A stretch of 64,000 nucleotides of DNA from Clostridiales bacterium (GCA_003525905.1 DQIA01000018.1:1-64000), one strand, 5' to 3'. Shown: positions 38,365-48,144, numbered from the stretch's first letter. A program made the numbers and translations. The notes: generated by a model from the letters alone, not told the origin.

Positions 38365-40326
38365 TCAGGCCCTCTTGAACTGCCGCTCAAGCTGCGAAGC
38401 CGTCAGCTCCAGACAGATGGGACGGCCGTGCGGGCAGTATTTCAGGTCATTGCGCGTCAGCACCTCGTGTACCACGGCCTCCCACTCCTTTGGGTCGGTG
38501 TGCCAGCCGCCCTTGATGGCGGCCTTGCAGGCGATGGTGTGCAGCAGGCGGTCGCGCAGCTCCGTCGGGTCGGCGTGCCGCCCGGTCAGAAGCTCGGCCG
38601 CCAGCGCGGTCAGACTCTGCGCGGCGTCGTCCGGCGCGATCTCCGTGGGGATCTGGCGGATGGCGAGCACGCCGTCGCCGTAATCCGAGATCTCATAGCC
38701 GTACTGCGCCAGCAGCTCGGCATTTTCCAGCAGCACGGCCGCCTCCTCGCGCTCCGGCTCGCACAGCACGGGTGTGAGCAGCAGCTGCGGCATCACGGGC
38801 TCCGTGTTGGCGCGGAGCTTTTCAAACAGGATGCGCTCGTGCGCGGCATGCTTGTCGATGAGGAGCAGACTCCCTGCCTGCTCAACGAGAATGTAGGTGT
38901 TCAGCGCCTCGCCGATGATGCGGTAATCCGGTACCTTGGGCAGCGGGAGCTCCTGCTGCGGCTCTTCCGTCTGCTTTGGCTCCGGCCGGGCCGGCTCCTC
39001 GCGCTTTACCGGCGGCTCATCGTGCTTCCCGGGCGTCTGCCGCTCGGGCTGCGGAGCCGGTACGGGCGCTTCCCGCTGCTGCACCGGCGCAGCAGGCTGT
39101 GGGGCCGGGCAGGGCGGTTCGGGGCGGGTCACAGGCTGCACCGGCCTCGGCGAGGCAAGCGCCGCACCGTCGCGGCGCTCCGTCAGCGAGCCGATCTGCT
39201 CGAGCACCGTGCGGGAGGCCGCCGGGCGCGGGCCGTCCTGCAGGGCGGCCGCTGCGGCGCGGTATTCCGCCGCCGACATGGTGCGGAAGGCAGAATTTCC
39301 GTCGTTCTGCGGCTTCAGCTTCATCTGCACGCGGCCGGAGGCCTGCTCCAGTGCTCCGAGCACGCCGTAATGCACGCAGTCGAACACCTCCTGCTCGCGC
39401 AGGAAGCGCACCTCCGTCTTCGCGGGGTGCACATTGACGTCCACAAGATGCTCCGGCAGGTGCAGATGCAGCACGCAGGCCGGGAAACGGCCCTGCAGGA
39501 GCTGATTGCGGTAGGCCTGCTCGAGCGCGGCCGTCATGAGCTTGGAGCGGACATGCCGCCCGTTGACAAAAAAGATCTGGCTGCCCCGCGTGCCGCGCGT
39601 TGCGGCCGGGCGGGTCACAAAGCCCGTGACGGAGAGCTTGTCCCAGCTCCCGTCCACCGGGGTCATCTCCTGCGCGGTCTGGCGGCCCATGACGGCATAG
39701 ATCGCACTGAGGAGCTTGCCGTCGCCGGGCGTGGAGAGCTGCTCCTGCCCGTCGCGCAGCACGCGCACGGCTACCTCCGGATGAGCCAGCGCAAGGCGCT
39801 GCACCGTGCTAAGCACGGCGGAGGCCTCCACGGAGTCGCGCTTCATGAACTTCATGCGCGCAGGTGTATTGTAAAACAGGTCGCGCACGAGCATGGTCGT
39901 GCCGTTCGGGCAGCCCGCCTCGCCGCGCTCCGTCACAACGCCCGCCTCGAGATGCAGACTCGTGCCGAAGGGCGCGTCCGCCGTCTTCGTCAGCACGTCG
40001 ATGCGCGAGACGGAGGAAATGGCCGCCAGCGCCTCGCCGCGGAAGCCGAGCGTGTGGATGGCCTCCAGATCGGCCGCCTCATGGAGCTTGCTCGTGGCAT
40101 GGCGCAGGAAGGCCGTCTCCACATCCTCTGCCGCCATGCCGCAGCCGTCGTCCGTCACGCGCAGGAACGTCATGCCCCCGTCGCGCAGCTCGACCGTGAC
40201 CTTATGGGCCCCGGCGTCGATGGCGTTTTCGACCAGCTCCTTTGCGGCGCTGGCCGGGCGCTCCACGACCTCGCCAGCGGCGATCAGGTCGGCGACATGG
40301 GGAGAAAGCTGTTGGATCTTTGGCAT
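38365..40326 (-). CDS. mutL: DNA mismatch repair protein MutL
   Basis: Couples MutS mismatch recognition to strand removal. 653 residues. The GHKL ATPase motifs are complete: IAAGEVVERPASAAKELVEN, VTDDGCGM, LGFRGEALAAI and GTTV-type NGTTMLVRDLFYNTPAR. A Pro/Gln/Glu-rich linker occupies about 345-440, and the C-terminal dimerisation domain holds DKHAAHERILFEKL (DQHAxxER endonuclease motif variant), so it is probably a nicking MutL as expected in an organism without MutH. It lies between the CPBP protease gene and miaA. Confidence 0.96.
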   Translation of the reverse strand: MPKIQQLSPHVADLIAAGEVVERPASAAKELVENAIDAGAHKVTVELRDGGMTFLRVTDDGCGMAAEDVETAFLRHATSKLHEAADLEAIHTLGFRGEALAAISSVSRIDVLTKTADAPFGTSLHLEAGVVTERGEAGCPNGTTMLVRDLFYNTPARMKFMKRDSVEASAVLSTVQRLALAHPEVAVRVLRDGQEQLSTPGDGKLLSAIYAVMGRQTAQEMTPVDGSWDKLSVTGFVTRPAATRGTRGSQIFFVNGRHVRSKLMTAALEQAYRNQLLQGRFPACVLHLHLPEHLVDVNVHPAKTEVRFLREQEVFDCVHYGVLGALEQASGRVQMKLKPQNDGNSAFRTMSAAEYRAAAAALQDGPRPAASRTVLEQIGSLTERRDGAALASPRPVQPVTRPEPPCPAPQPAAPVQQREAPVPAPQPERQTPGKHDEPPVKREEPARPEPKQTEEPQQELPLPKVPDYRIIGEALNTYILVEQAGSLLLIDKHAAHERILFEKLRANTEPVMPQLLLTPVLCEPEREEAAVLLENAELLAQYGYEISDYGDGVLAIRQIPTEIAPDDAAQSLTALAAELLTGRHADPTELRDRLLHTIACKAAIKGGWHTDPKEWEAVVHEVLTRNDLKYCPHGRPICLELTASQLERQFKRA

Positions 40327-40333
40327 AACTACC

Positions 40334-41071
40334 TCACAGGAACGCTTGCATCAGCGAGCGCAGAAGGCTCGCGAGCACGGATTGGAAATTGATGAACATA
40401 TGCAGGAAAATACTGGCCCAGATGTTGCCCGTCTTCTGATAGACCCAGCACAGCGAGAAGCTCGCCGGGAGATAGAGGCTCAGGCACAGGATCGTATTGG
40501 CCGCAGTCATGGAGCCAAGGAATTGGAACACATGCATCCCCGCAAACAGGAACATGGACAGCGCATAGGCCGCCGGGAGACATCTGCGCGCCAGCGGCGC
40601 AAACAGCACGCCGCGGAACAGGCACTCCTCCGCCAGCGGCGCGAGCACGACGGTGCAAAGCGTCATGGCCAGCGGGTAACCGCCGAGCAGGGAGTTGACG
40701 GCCTCCTGATTATAGTTCTCCGGCATGATATCCAATACCGTATAGGCCGTCGTCAGCACAAGGTTCGCGCCATAGCACATGCCAAAGCCGATCAGCACGC
40801 TCAGGAGCATTTTCCCCTCGAATTCGCGAAGTGACTGCCAAAGCGTGCGGCGGAAGATCAGGAGCATGACGGCAAAATTCACGGTCATATAGAGCAGATT
40901 CGCAAAAAAGTAATTGCGCGGCTCCGTCAGCGGAAAGCCGAGTGCCGGAAAGTAGGTAAGGATCGCAAAATTCAAAAAAAAGAGAAAAACAGGCAGATAC
41001 AGTGCGCCGAGGATCCATTCGCGCGGCTCGGGCGCCCGGATCCCGCTGCTGCGGGGAAACATCCAGCTCAT
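40334..41071 (-). CDS. CPBP family intramembrane protease
   Basis: Membrane protein of 245 residues with about seven to eight hydrophobic spans. It carries the three motifs of the CPBP (Abi/Rce1-like) family: EECLFRG (Glu148, Glu149, Arg153), AGMHV (His180) and ASIFLHMFIN (His224), which line the glutamate-type protease site. Members cleave prenylated or membrane peptides or take part in bacteriocin self-protection; no such locus is near. It is wedged between mutS and mutL with gaps of 20 and 7 bp, an unusual insertion into the mismatch repair pair. Confidence 0.88.
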   Translation of the reverse strand: MSWMFPRSSGIRAPEPREWILGALYLPVFLFFLNFAILTYFPALGFPLTEPRNYFFANLLYMTVNFAVMLLIFRRTLWQSLREFEGKMLLSVLIGFGMCYGANLVLTTAYTVLDIMPENYNQEAVNSLLGGYPLAMTLCTVVLAPLAEECLFRGVLFAPLARRCLPAAYALSMFLFAGMHVFQFLGSMTAANTILCLSLYLPASFSLCWVYQKTGNIWASIFLHMFINFQSVLASLLRSLMQAFL

Positions 41072-41091
41072 TCGGCATTTTCTCCTTTCCG

Positions 41092-43683
41092 TCAGAGCAT
41101 TTTCTTCAGCTCGAACAGGGCGTTCATGGCCTCGATCGGCGTCATGGTCTCGATCGCAAGCGACTCGAGCTTCCGCCGCAGGGCGTCGTTCTCCATGCTC
41201 GTGATGGAGATCTGGTCGTCCGCCGCCACGCGCACCGTGCGCACGGGCGCGCCGCTCTCGAGCGCCCGCAGCAGCTCCCGCGCGCGGGAGACGACTTTAT
41301 CCGGCAGACCGGCCAGCCGCGCGACCTCGACGCCGTAGGAATCGTCGGCAGCGCCGGGGACGATCTTGCGCAGGAACACGATGTCCGCGCCGCGCTTGCG
41401 CACGGCAATGTTGTAGTTCCGCACGCCCTCGATCTCCTGCTCGATGTCCGTCAGCTCATGATAGTGCGTGGCAAAGAGCGTCTTTGCGCCGATGCGCTTT
41501 TTGTCGGCGGCATATTCGAGAACGGCGCGGGCAATGGCCATGCCGTCGAATGTCGACGTGCCGCGGCCGATCTCATCGAGGATAAGCAGGCTGTGCGACG
41601 TCGCGTGCTTCAGGATCTCCGCGACCTCCGTCATCTCCACCATGAACGTGGACTGGCCGGAGGCCAGATCGTCCGAGGCGCCGATGCGTGTGAAGATGCG
41701 GTCCACCACGCCGATGCGCGCCGTGCGCGCCGGGACGAAGCAGCCCATCTGCGCCATCAGCACAATGAGGGCGACCTGCCGCATATAGGTGGATTTACCG
41801 GCCATATTCGGGCCGGTCAGAATGGCAACGCGGTTCGCGCCGCAGTCGAGCGCCGTGTCGTTCGGGACGAACAGCGCATCCTTGAGCACCTGCTCCACGA
41901 CGGGATGGCGGCCGTCCGTGATATGCAGCTCGCCGGAGAGGTCGATCTCCGGGCGGCAGTAATTCTGCCGGGCGGCCAGCGCCGCAAAATTCGTCAGCAC
42001 GTCCAGCGCGGCCACGGCGCGCGCCGTGCGCTGGATGCGGGCGGACTGGTCGGCCAGATGCTGGCGCACCTGTGAGAACAGCTCATATTCCAGCGCCGTG
42101 ATGCGGTCCTTTGCCGTCAGGATCGTGCGCTCGAGCTCCTTGAGCTCCGGGGTGATATAGCGTTCGCCCGTTGTGAGCGTCTGCTTGCGGATGTAGGTCC
42201 CCGGGACCTGGGCCGTCTGGCCCTTCGAGACTTCGATATAATAGCCGAACACGCGGTTGTAGCCGACGCGCAGGGTCTTGATGCCGGTCTTCTCGCGCTC
42301 CTCGGCTTCGATGCGGGCCAGCGTTCCCTTGCCGCCCGAGACGATGTCACGCAGCTGGTCCAGTTCTTCGCTGTAGCCGTCGCGGATCATGCCGCCCTCG
42401 CGCACGGAAAACGGGGGCTCGTCCACAATGGCGTTCCGAATTTCGTCCCGCAGGTCGGAAAGGTCGTCCAATTCGTCCAGCAGCACGCCGAACATGGAGG
42501 CATGCAGCCCGCCGATGGCGGCGCGCAGCTCCGGCAGCGGCTCACAGCCGTTTCCGAGCGAAACAAGGTCGCGGCAGTTCGCCGCGCCTGTGACGATGCG
42601 GGCCGTCACGCGCTCATAGTCCGAGATATCCTGCAGCATGTGCACAAGCTCGTCGCGGCCGATGCTGTTTTTCGTCAGCTCCTCCACGGCGTCGAGGCGC
42701 GCGTTGATGCGCTTCGGGCTGAGCAGCGGCTTTTCCAGCCAGCTGCGCAGCATGCGGCTGCCCATGGCCGTTTTGGTATGGTCCAGCACCCACAGGAGGC
42801 TGCCGCGCTTTTCCCCCGCGCGCATGGTCTCCGTCAGCTCCAGATTGCGCCGGGCACTGAGATCCAGCTCCATGAAGCGGCCGCTGACATAGAATTCCAG
42901 CTCCCGCACATGGGAAAGGCCTGTTTTCTGCAGCTCACAGAGCGTCCGCAGCAGTGCGCCCGCACTACGCCAGACCTCCGGCCGCTCCGTGAGGCCAAGC
43001 TCATCCAGCGGCCTGCCGAACTGTTTTTCCACAAGCTGTGCCGTCTCCTGCGGATCAAACAGCTCGTCCGCGCCAAGATCGGCGCAGCAGCTCAGCCGCT
43101 CCTGCAGTGTGCGGGTCAGCTCCTCGCTTTTGGCCGCGTCGCCGCCACGCAGCACCTCGGCCGGGGCAAAGCGCCCCAGCTCGGAGATGACGCGCTCCAT
43201 GGCCTCTGCACCCTCGGCCTGCGTGGCATAAAACGCGCCGGTCGAAATATCGCAGAAGCTCAGGCCGTAGCGGCCGCCCTCGCCGAAGACGCAGGCAAAA
43301 TAATTGTTGCGGCTCTCGTCGAGCATGGAGCTTTCGATGACCGTGCCCGGCGTGACAATCCGGGTGATATCCCGCTTGACAAGGCCCTTGGCCAGTGCAG
43401 GATCCTCCATCTGCTCGCAGATGGCGACCTTGTAGCCGCGCGCAACGAGCCTTGCGATATAGCTCTCTGCCGAGTGGTACGGCACGCCGCACATGGGGAC
43501 CTGCTCGGACTTCTCCTTGCCGCGGTCCCGCGTTGTGAGCGTCAGGTCAAGCTCATGGGAAGCAAGCTTGGCATCGTCGGCAAACATTTCATAAAAATCG
43601 CCCAGACGGAAAAACAGGATGCAGTCCGGGTGCCGTTCCTTGATCTCCAGATACTGCCGCATCATCGGCGTCAGTTCAGCCAT
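41092..43683 (-). CDS. mutS: DNA mismatch repair protein MutS
   Basis: Recognises mismatches. 863 residues. The N-terminus has MMRQYLEIKERHPDCILFFRLGDFYEMF, whose Phe-x-Glu (FYEMF) inserts at the mismatch. Lever and clamp regions follow, and the ATPase near residue 620 has GPNMAGKSTYMRQ (Walker A), DEIGRGTSTFDGMAIA (Walker B and switch) and FATHYHELT. The C-terminal helix-turn-helix ends normally. It follows miaB by 25 bp on the same strand and is part of the miaB-to-divIVA run. Confidence 0.97.
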   Translation of the reverse strand: MAELTPMMRQYLEIKERHPDCILFFRLGDFYEMFADDAKLASHELDLTLTTRDRGKEKSEQVPMCGVPYHSAESYIARLVARGYKVAICEQMEDPALAKGLVKRDITRIVTPGTVIESSMLDESRNNYFACVFGEGGRYGLSFCDISTGAFYATQAEGAEAMERVISELGRFAPAEVLRGGDAAKSEELTRTLQERLSCCADLGADELFDPQETAQLVEKQFGRPLDELGLTERPEVWRSAGALLRTLCELQKTGLSHVRELEFYVSGRFMELDLSARRNLELTETMRAGEKRGSLLWVLDHTKTAMGSRMLRSWLEKPLLSPKRINARLDAVEELTKNSIGRDELVHMLQDISDYERVTARIVTGAANCRDLVSLGNGCEPLPELRAAIGGLHASMFGVLLDELDDLSDLRDEIRNAIVDEPPFSVREGGMIRDGYSEELDQLRDIVSGGKGTLARIEAEEREKTGIKTLRVGYNRVFGYYIEVSKGQTAQVPGTYIRKQTLTTGERYITPELKELERTILTAKDRITALEYELFSQVRQHLADQSARIQRTARAVAALDVLTNFAALAARQNYCRPEIDLSGELHITDGRHPVVEQVLKDALFVPNDTALDCGANRVAILTGPNMAGKSTYMRQVALIVLMAQMGCFVPARTARIGVVDRIFTRIGASDDLASGQSTFMVEMTEVAEILKHATSHSLLILDEIGRGTSTFDGMAIARAVLEYAADKKRIGAKTLFATHYHELTDIEQEIEGVRNYNIAVRKRGADIVFLRKIVPGAADDSYGVEVARLAGLPDKVVSRARELLRALESGAPVRTVRVAADDQISITSMENDALRRKLESLAIETMTPIEAMNALFELKKML

Positions 43684-43708
43684 ACTTCTTCTCCTTCTGT
43701 CTGTGCCG

Positions 43709-45112
43709 TCAGGCGAGCTCGCCCGTCAGGCTCCACGTCGTGCTGCCCGTGATGCGCACATCGCGGAACTGGCCGATGAGCCCGTCGCCGCCAGACAGGC
43801 GCACGAGGCGGCCGCCGTCCGTGCGGGCCGTGAGCAGGTCGCCGTCGCGTCCGTCGATGAGCACGCGGAACGTCCGGCCGATATAGGCACGGTGCTTTTC
43901 CTCCGAAATGCGGTTCTGCAGGGCGACGAGGCGGTCGAAGCGGCGGTTTTTCTCCTCCTTCGGCGTGGGATCTGGCATGGAGGCCGCGGGCGTGCCGCCG
44001 CGCGGCGAGAAAATAAACGTAAACAGCGCGTCATAGCGCACGCGCTCGATCAGGCGCAGCGTATCCTCAAATTCCTCCTCCGTCTCGCCGGGGAAGCCGA
44101 CGATGACATCGGACGTGAGCACGAGCTCCGGCATAAGGCTGCGGCCGTAATCCACGAGCTCAAGATACTGCGCGCTCGTATAGCGGCGGTTCATGGCGTG
44201 GAGCACGCGGTCGTTTCCGGACTGGAACGGCAGATGGAACTGCTTGCAGATCTTCGGATAGGCCGCGATGGTGTCAAACAGCTTATGGCTGGCGTCCTTG
44301 GGATGGGACGTCATAAAGCGCAGGCGGAAATCGCCCGGCAGGCTCGCGATCTGCGCCATGAGGTCGGCGAAATCCACGCCGAGGCCGAGGTCCTTGCCGT
44401 AGGAATTGACGTTCTGGCCGAGCAGCGTGATCTCCTTATAGCCCTGCGCGATCAGCGCGCGGCACTCCTGCAGGATGTCCTCCGGCTGGCGGGAGCGCTC
44501 TCGGCCGCGCACATAGGGCACGATGCAGTACGAGCAGAAATTGTTGCAGCCGTACATGACGGAGACCCACGCCTTGAGCTTATTCTCGCGCACGACGGGC
44601 AGGCCCTCGGCAATGGCTCCGGCAGAATCCTCCACGGAGAACACGCGCTTGCCTGTCGTCAGCACGCCGAGCAGCAGCTGCGGCAGCTCCCACAGGTGGT
44701 GTGTGGAGAACACGCCGTCCACATAGGGATAGGACTTGCGCACGCGCTCGACCACGGCGGGCTGGCCCATCATACAGCCGCACAGGAAGATCTTCTGGCG
44801 CGGGTGGCGGCGGCGGGTATGCACGAGCGCGCCGACGTTGCCGAACACACGCTGCTCGGCGTGCTCGCGGATGGCGCAGGTATTGAAGATGACGAGGTCC
44901 GCGCCCTCAGGGCCGTCCGTCAGGCCGTAGCCGCAGTGCTCGAGCATGCCGCGGATCTGCTCGGAATCCGCCTCGTTCTGCTGGCAGCCGTAGGTCTCCA
45001 CAAAGGCCACAGGCGTGATGCCCTGCGCCTGCCAGTATTCGCGCACCCGTCCGCAGAAGCCCTCCTGCCGCTGCAGAGCCTCGGGAGAGATCACAGTCGT
45101 TTTCTTTTCCAA
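43709..45112 (-). CDS. miaB: tRNA-2-methylthio-N6-dimethylallyladenosine synthase MiaB
   Basis: Radical SAM enzyme that adds a methylthio group to i6A37, the product of MiaA. 467 residues. Three parts are visible: UPF0004 domain with its three Cys (ETYGCQQNEADSE, NTCAIREHAE, FLCGCM), radical SAM core with CNNFCSYC near 195, and a C-terminal TRAM domain ending in the last 65 residues. The ribosome binding site GGGAGGA lies at 45118-45124, so TTG 45112 is taken as start rather than TTG 45130, which precedes that site. First gene of the long minus-strand operon. Confidence 0.95.
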   Translation of the reverse strand: MEKKTTVISPEALQRQEGFCGRVREYWQAQGITPVAFVETYGCQQNEADSEQIRGMLEHCGYGLTDGPEGADLVIFNTCAIREHAEQRVFGNVGALVHTRRRHPRQKIFLCGCMMGQPAVVERVRKSYPYVDGVFSTHHLWELPQLLLGVLTTGKRVFSVEDSAGAIAEGLPVVRENKLKAWVSVMYGCNNFCSYCIVPYVRGRERSRQPEDILQECRALIAQGYKEITLLGQNVNSYGKDLGLGVDFADLMAQIASLPGDFRLRFMTSHPKDASHKLFDTIAAYPKICKQFHLPFQSGNDRVLHAMNRRYTSAQYLELVDYGRSLMPELVLTSDVIVGFPGETEEEFEDTLRLIERVRYDALFTFIFSPRGGTPAASMPDPTPKEEKNRRFDRLVALQNRISEEKHRAYIGRTFRVLIDGRDGDLLTARTDGGRLVRLSGGDGLIGQFRDVRITGSTTWSLTGELA

Positions 45113-45156
45113 AAGAGGAGTTCCTCCCAATTCATGAGATTCTTATTCAGTATAGT

Positions 45157-45185
45157 ATTTTATCATTCTTTCCTCCCCATTGCAA
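45157..45185 (-). promoter_or_regulatory. Promoter of the miaB operon
   Basis: On the minus strand TTGCAA (45180-45185) and TAAAAT (45157-45162), 17-bp spacer, about 45 bp before the miaB start. Confidence 0.8.
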
Positions 45186-45224
45186 GTGGGGATTCCCCGG
45201 AAGCATCCCACTTTCGTTTTTATC

Positions 45225-45253
45225 TTGCCCCATTCGGAAAAGTATGATATGAT
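45225..45253 (+). promoter_or_regulatory. Promoter of the ruvCAB operon
   Basis: TTGCCC (45225-45230) and TATGAT (45248-45253) with a 17-bp spacer, 18 bp before the first start codon. It is back to back with the miaB promoter. Confidence 0.75.
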
Positions 45254-45271
45254 ACTCCAGAGGTGATATCC

Positions 45272-45472
45272 ATGGAAGAAAATCAGAAGGACATGCCCGC
45301 CGTGCAGGAGACGCCGGAGGCGCCGCAGTCCGAATTTGTGCCCAGCCCGAAGTGGAAGCGCGTGCTGGCGTGGGTGCTGTTTGCCATCGTCGTGCTCGGC
45401 ATCGCCAGCTGGCTGCTGAATATCGCCGTGCCGGAATGGCCGGAGAAGCTCTTTGGTTATACTCGGGGTTGA
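45272..45472 (+). CDS. Small single-span membrane protein leading the ruv operon
   Basis: Protein of 66 residues: an acidic, Pro/Glu-rich N-terminus (about 1-30) and one membrane span (about 34-54, VLAWVLFAIVVLGIASWLL) with a short tail. AGAGGTG lies about 6 bases before ATG 45272. Its 3' end overlaps the ruvC start by 20 bp, so they are translated from one message. No family recognised. A role linked to ruv is suggested only by position. Confidence 0.6.
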   Translation: MEENQKDMPAVQETPEAPQSEFVPSPKWKRVLAWVLFAIVVLGIASWLLNIAVPEWPEKLFGYTRG

Positions 45473-45956
45473 TCCCGGCTATGCGACGACCGGCTTCGGC
45501 CTCATCCGGGCGGAGCGCGGGACCTATGCCCTGCTGCGCTACGGCACGGTCACGACCCCGGCGGGGCTGCCGTTCCCGCAGCGGCTGAACATTCTGTTTG
45601 AGGACATGACGCAGCTGCTGGAGGTCACGAAGCCCGAGGCCGTCGCCGTGGAGGAGCTGTTCTGGGGGCACAATATCACGACCGGCATTGGCGTTTCGCA
45701 CGGACGCGGTGTGATCCTGCTCGCCATCGAGCGGGCGGGCGTGCCGCTGTTTGAATACACACCCATGCAGGTCAAGCAGGCCGTCGTCGGCTACGGCAAG
45801 GCGGAGAAGCATCAGGTCATGGATATGACGCGCCGCCTGCTCCGGCTGGACCGCATGCCCCGGCCGGACGATGCGGCCGATGCCATCGCCATCGCGCTGT
45901 GCCATGCGCGCTCGTCCACGTCGCAGCTGGCACGGCTCATGGGAGGAAAACCGTAA
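45453..45956 (+). CDS. ruvC: Holliday junction resolvase RuvC
   Basis: Cuts Holliday junctions symmetrically as a dimer. 167 residues. The acidic active site is complete: Asp7 in LGVDPGYATTGFG, Glu in VEELFW near 68, and the aspartates in RPDDAADAIAIA near 140. Start is TTG 45453 with CCGGAGAAG upstream; the frame begins directly with the conserved VILGVDPG, so no longer N-terminus is expected. The stop overlaps the ruvA start. Confidence 0.95.
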   Translation: MVILGVDPGYATTGFGLIRAERGTYALLRYGTVTTPAGLPFPQRLNILFEDMTQLLEVTKPEAVAVEELFWGHNITTGIGVSHGRGVILLAIERAGVPLFEYTPMQVKQAVVGYGKAEKHQVMDMTRRLLRLDRMPRPDDAADAIAIALCHARSSTSQLARLMGGKP

Positions 45957-46561
45957 TGTTTTATTATTTCAACGGCGAGGTCACGCTTCTCGAGAGCAAT
46001 CTGGCCGTCGTCGACTGCGGCGGTGTCGGCTACGCCTGCCGGACGTCGTCCTATACGCTCTCGCGCCTGCATGTGGGCGAGCGCGCGAGGCTCTATACCT
46101 ACTGCAGCATCCGCGAGGATGCGTTCGATATCTACGGCTTCAGCACGCGCGAGGAGCTGCGGAATTTTGAACTGCTGCTCGGCGTGACCGGCGTCGGAGC
46201 GAAGGCCGCGCTGGCCATTCTGTCGTCCACCACGCCGGACCGCTTTGCGCTTGCCATCTTCTCGCAGGATGAGAAGGCCCTGACGGCCGCGCCGGGCGTC
46301 GGCAAAAAGCTGGCCCAGCGCATCCTGCTGGAGCTGAAGGACAAGCTCGGTGGCGCCGCACCGGCAGAGGGCGGCATTTCGCTCCCGGCCGGGGATGTGC
46401 CCGCCGCCTCCGGCAGCGCGCTGGCGCTGGCGCAGGCCGCACTGGCCGAGCTCGGTTACCGCCCACAGGAGATCACGGCGGCGCTGCGCAGCTTTGACCC
46501 CGAGGGCATGAAGACGGAAGAGATCGTGCGGCAGTGCCTGCGCGCCATGGTGATGAGGTAA
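45956..46561 (+). CDS. ruvA: Holliday junction branch migration protein RuvA
   Basis: Binds four-way junctions and loads RuvB. 201 residues. The N-terminal OB fold starts [15 protein letters not shown] and contains [13 protein letters not shown]; the two helix-hairpin-helix motifs are [16 protein letters not shown] and [23 protein letters not shown]; the C-terminal RuvB-binding domain is at about 150-201. ATG 45956 overlaps the last base of ruvC, and GGGAGG lies before it. Confidence 0.96.
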   Translation: MFYYFNGEVTLLESNLAVVDCGGVGYACRTSSYTLSRLHVGERARLYTYCSIREDAFDIYGFSTREELRNFELLLGVTGVGAKAALAILSSTTPDRFALAIFSQDEKALTAAPGVGKKLAQRILLELKDKLGGAAPAEGGISLPAGDVPAASGSALALAQAALAELGYRPQEITAALRSFDPEGMKTEEIVRQCLRAMVMR

Positions 46562-46565
46562 GAAC

Positions 46566-47603
46566 ATGAGCATCGATTTTTCGCAGGACTACGAGGCCCC
46601 GCTCGTAACAACGAGCTTCACGCCCGCAGACGAGTCCGAATTCTCGCTGCGGCCGAAGCGCCTGACGGAATATAACGGGCAGGAGAAGGTCAAGGAAAAC
46701 CTGTCTGTTTACATTGAGGCCGCACGCCGCCGCAACGAGCCGCTCGACCATGTGCTGCTCTACGGCCCTCCCGGCCTCGGCAAGACGACGCTCGCCGGCG
46801 TTATCGCCAACGAAATGGGCGTGCATATCCGCGTGACGTCCGGCCCCGCCATCGAAAAGGCGGGCGATCTGGCCGCGCTGCTGACGAACCTCTCCGAGGG
46901 CGACATTCTCTTTATTGATGAGATCCACCGCCTGAACACCGCCGTGGAGGAGATCCTCTACCCCGCCATGGAGGATTTTGCCATCGACATCATCGTCGGC
47001 AAGGGGCCATCGGCCAACTCCATCCGGCTCGATCTGCCGCGTTTCACGCTCATCGGCGCCACAACGCGCGCCGGGCAGCTCTCCGCCCCGCTGCGCGACC
47101 GCTTCGGCGTGTCGTTCCGGCTGGAGCTGTATACGCCGGAGGAGCTGTGCCGCATCATCACGCGCTCTGCCGCCCTCATGGGCATGCGCATCGACGCGGA
47201 CGGCGCAATGGAGCTGGCCTCCCGCAGCCGCGGCACGCCGCGCATCGCCAACCGCATGCTCCGCCGCGTGCGCGACTTCGCCCAGCTGTATTACGACGGT
47301 GTCATCACCCGCGAGGCGGCCGACCACGCGCTCGGCAAGCTCGAGGTTGACAAGCTCGGGCTCGACGCGACGGATCGCCGCATGCTCACGGCCATCATCC
47401 GCTACTATAACGGCGGCCCTGTCGGCCTGGAGACGCTCGCGGCGACCATCGGCGAGGAGGCCGTCACGCTGGAGGACGTCTACGAGCCCTATCTGATGCA
47501 GATCGGCTTCCTGACACGCACGCCCCGCGGGCGTTGTGTTACGCAGCTTGCCTACGACCACCTCCATCTGCAAAATAACAATGCAGAGCAATTGACTCTT
47601 TGA
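46566..47603 (+). CDS. ruvB: Holliday junction branch migration helicase RuvB
   Basis: AAA+ motor of branch migration, 345 residues. [18 protein letters not shown] opens the family; [11 protein letters not shown] is Walker [10 protein letters not shown] Walker B, and [21 protein letters not shown] holds sensor 1 and the arginine finger. The winged-helix C-terminus includes [12 protein letters not shown] and [11 protein letters not shown]. It follows ruvA by 4 bp. No clear hairpin terminator follows; a T-run occurs at about 47642-47649. Confidence 0.97.
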   Translation: MSIDFSQDYEAPLVTTSFTPADESEFSLRPKRLTEYNGQEKVKENLSVYIEAARRRNEPLDHVLLYGPPGLGKTTLAGVIANEMGVHIRVTSGPAIEKAGDLAALLTNLSEGDILFIDEIHRLNTAVEEILYPAMEDFAIDIIVGKGPSANSIRLDLPRFTLIGATTRAGQLSAPLRDRFGVSFRLELYTPEELCRIITRSAALMGMRIDADGAMELASRSRGTPRIANRMLRRVRDFAQLYYDGVITREAADHALGKLEVDKLGLDATDRRMLTAIIRYYNGGPVGLETLAATIGEEAVTLEDVYEPYLMQIGFLTRTPRGRCVTQLAYDHLHLQNNNAEQLTL

Positions 47604-47675
47604 ACGGAAATTTTGAGGCTTTTCGTCGAAATCGCACAATTGTTTTTTTCTAACAAAATATTTTTTCATCCACTA

Positions 47676-47704
47676 TTGACAAAGGGCGGAAAGATGCTTA
47701 TAAT
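47676..47704 (+). promoter_or_regulatory. Consensus promoter of the zinc-ribbon gene
   Basis: TTGACA (47676-47681) and TATAAT (47699-47704), 17-bp spacer. The start site near 47711 leaves a leader of about 134 bases with short dyads (GCCGCCTGCTTTGGCGGC near 47743) and a T-run at 47821-47827. Confidence 0.87.
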
Positions 47705-47844
47705 AGGCACTGTCCACGGGATATAGATTTCCGGGGATGCGCCGCCTGCTTTGGCGGCACGTATCAACCGACCCTGTATCAGGAAAACCAGCAATTTTGA
47801 TGGACGAAGCGTCAGGGCAATTTTTTTCAAGAGAGGTTACCAAC

Positions 47845-48123
47845 ATGTACGAAGACAAGACTTTAGTTTGCAAGGAATGCGGCGCCGAATTCGTGTTCAC
47901 CGCCGGTGAGCAGGAGTTCTACGCGGAGCGCGGCTTCCAGAACGAGCCCCAGCGTTGCAAGGCCTGCCGCGACGCTCGCAAGAACGCCGCTCGTGGCCCC
48001 CGTGAGTACTTCACCGCAGTCTGCGCAGCTTGCGGCGGCGAGGCTAAGGTTCCTTTCGAGCCCAAGTCCGACCGTCCGGTCTACTGCAGCGAGTGCTTCG
48101 CCAAGATGCGCGCTGAGCAGTAA
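47845..48123 (+). CDS. Zinc-ribbon domain protein
   Basis: Protein of 92 residues. Two Cys-pair sites are seen in the first half (LVCKECGAEF and RCKACRD) and two more in the second (AVCAACGGEAKVPF and VYCSECFAKM), i.e. two zinc-ribbon units. The FTAGEQEFYAERGFQNEPQRCK segment is diagnostic for a widespread but uncharacterised Firmicutes and Chloroflexi family. ATG 47845 has AGAGAGGTT upstream. The perfect promoter and codon choice (AAG, CGC, TTC) suggest high expression. It may bind nucleic acid, but that is inference. Confidence 0.85.
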   Translation: MYEDKTLVCKECGAEFVFTAGEQEFYAERGFQNEPQRCKACRDARKNAARGPREYFTAVCAACGGEAKVPFEPKSDRPVYCSECFAKMRAEQ

Positions 48124-48144
48124 TTCTTGTAAACGTTTTGATCG

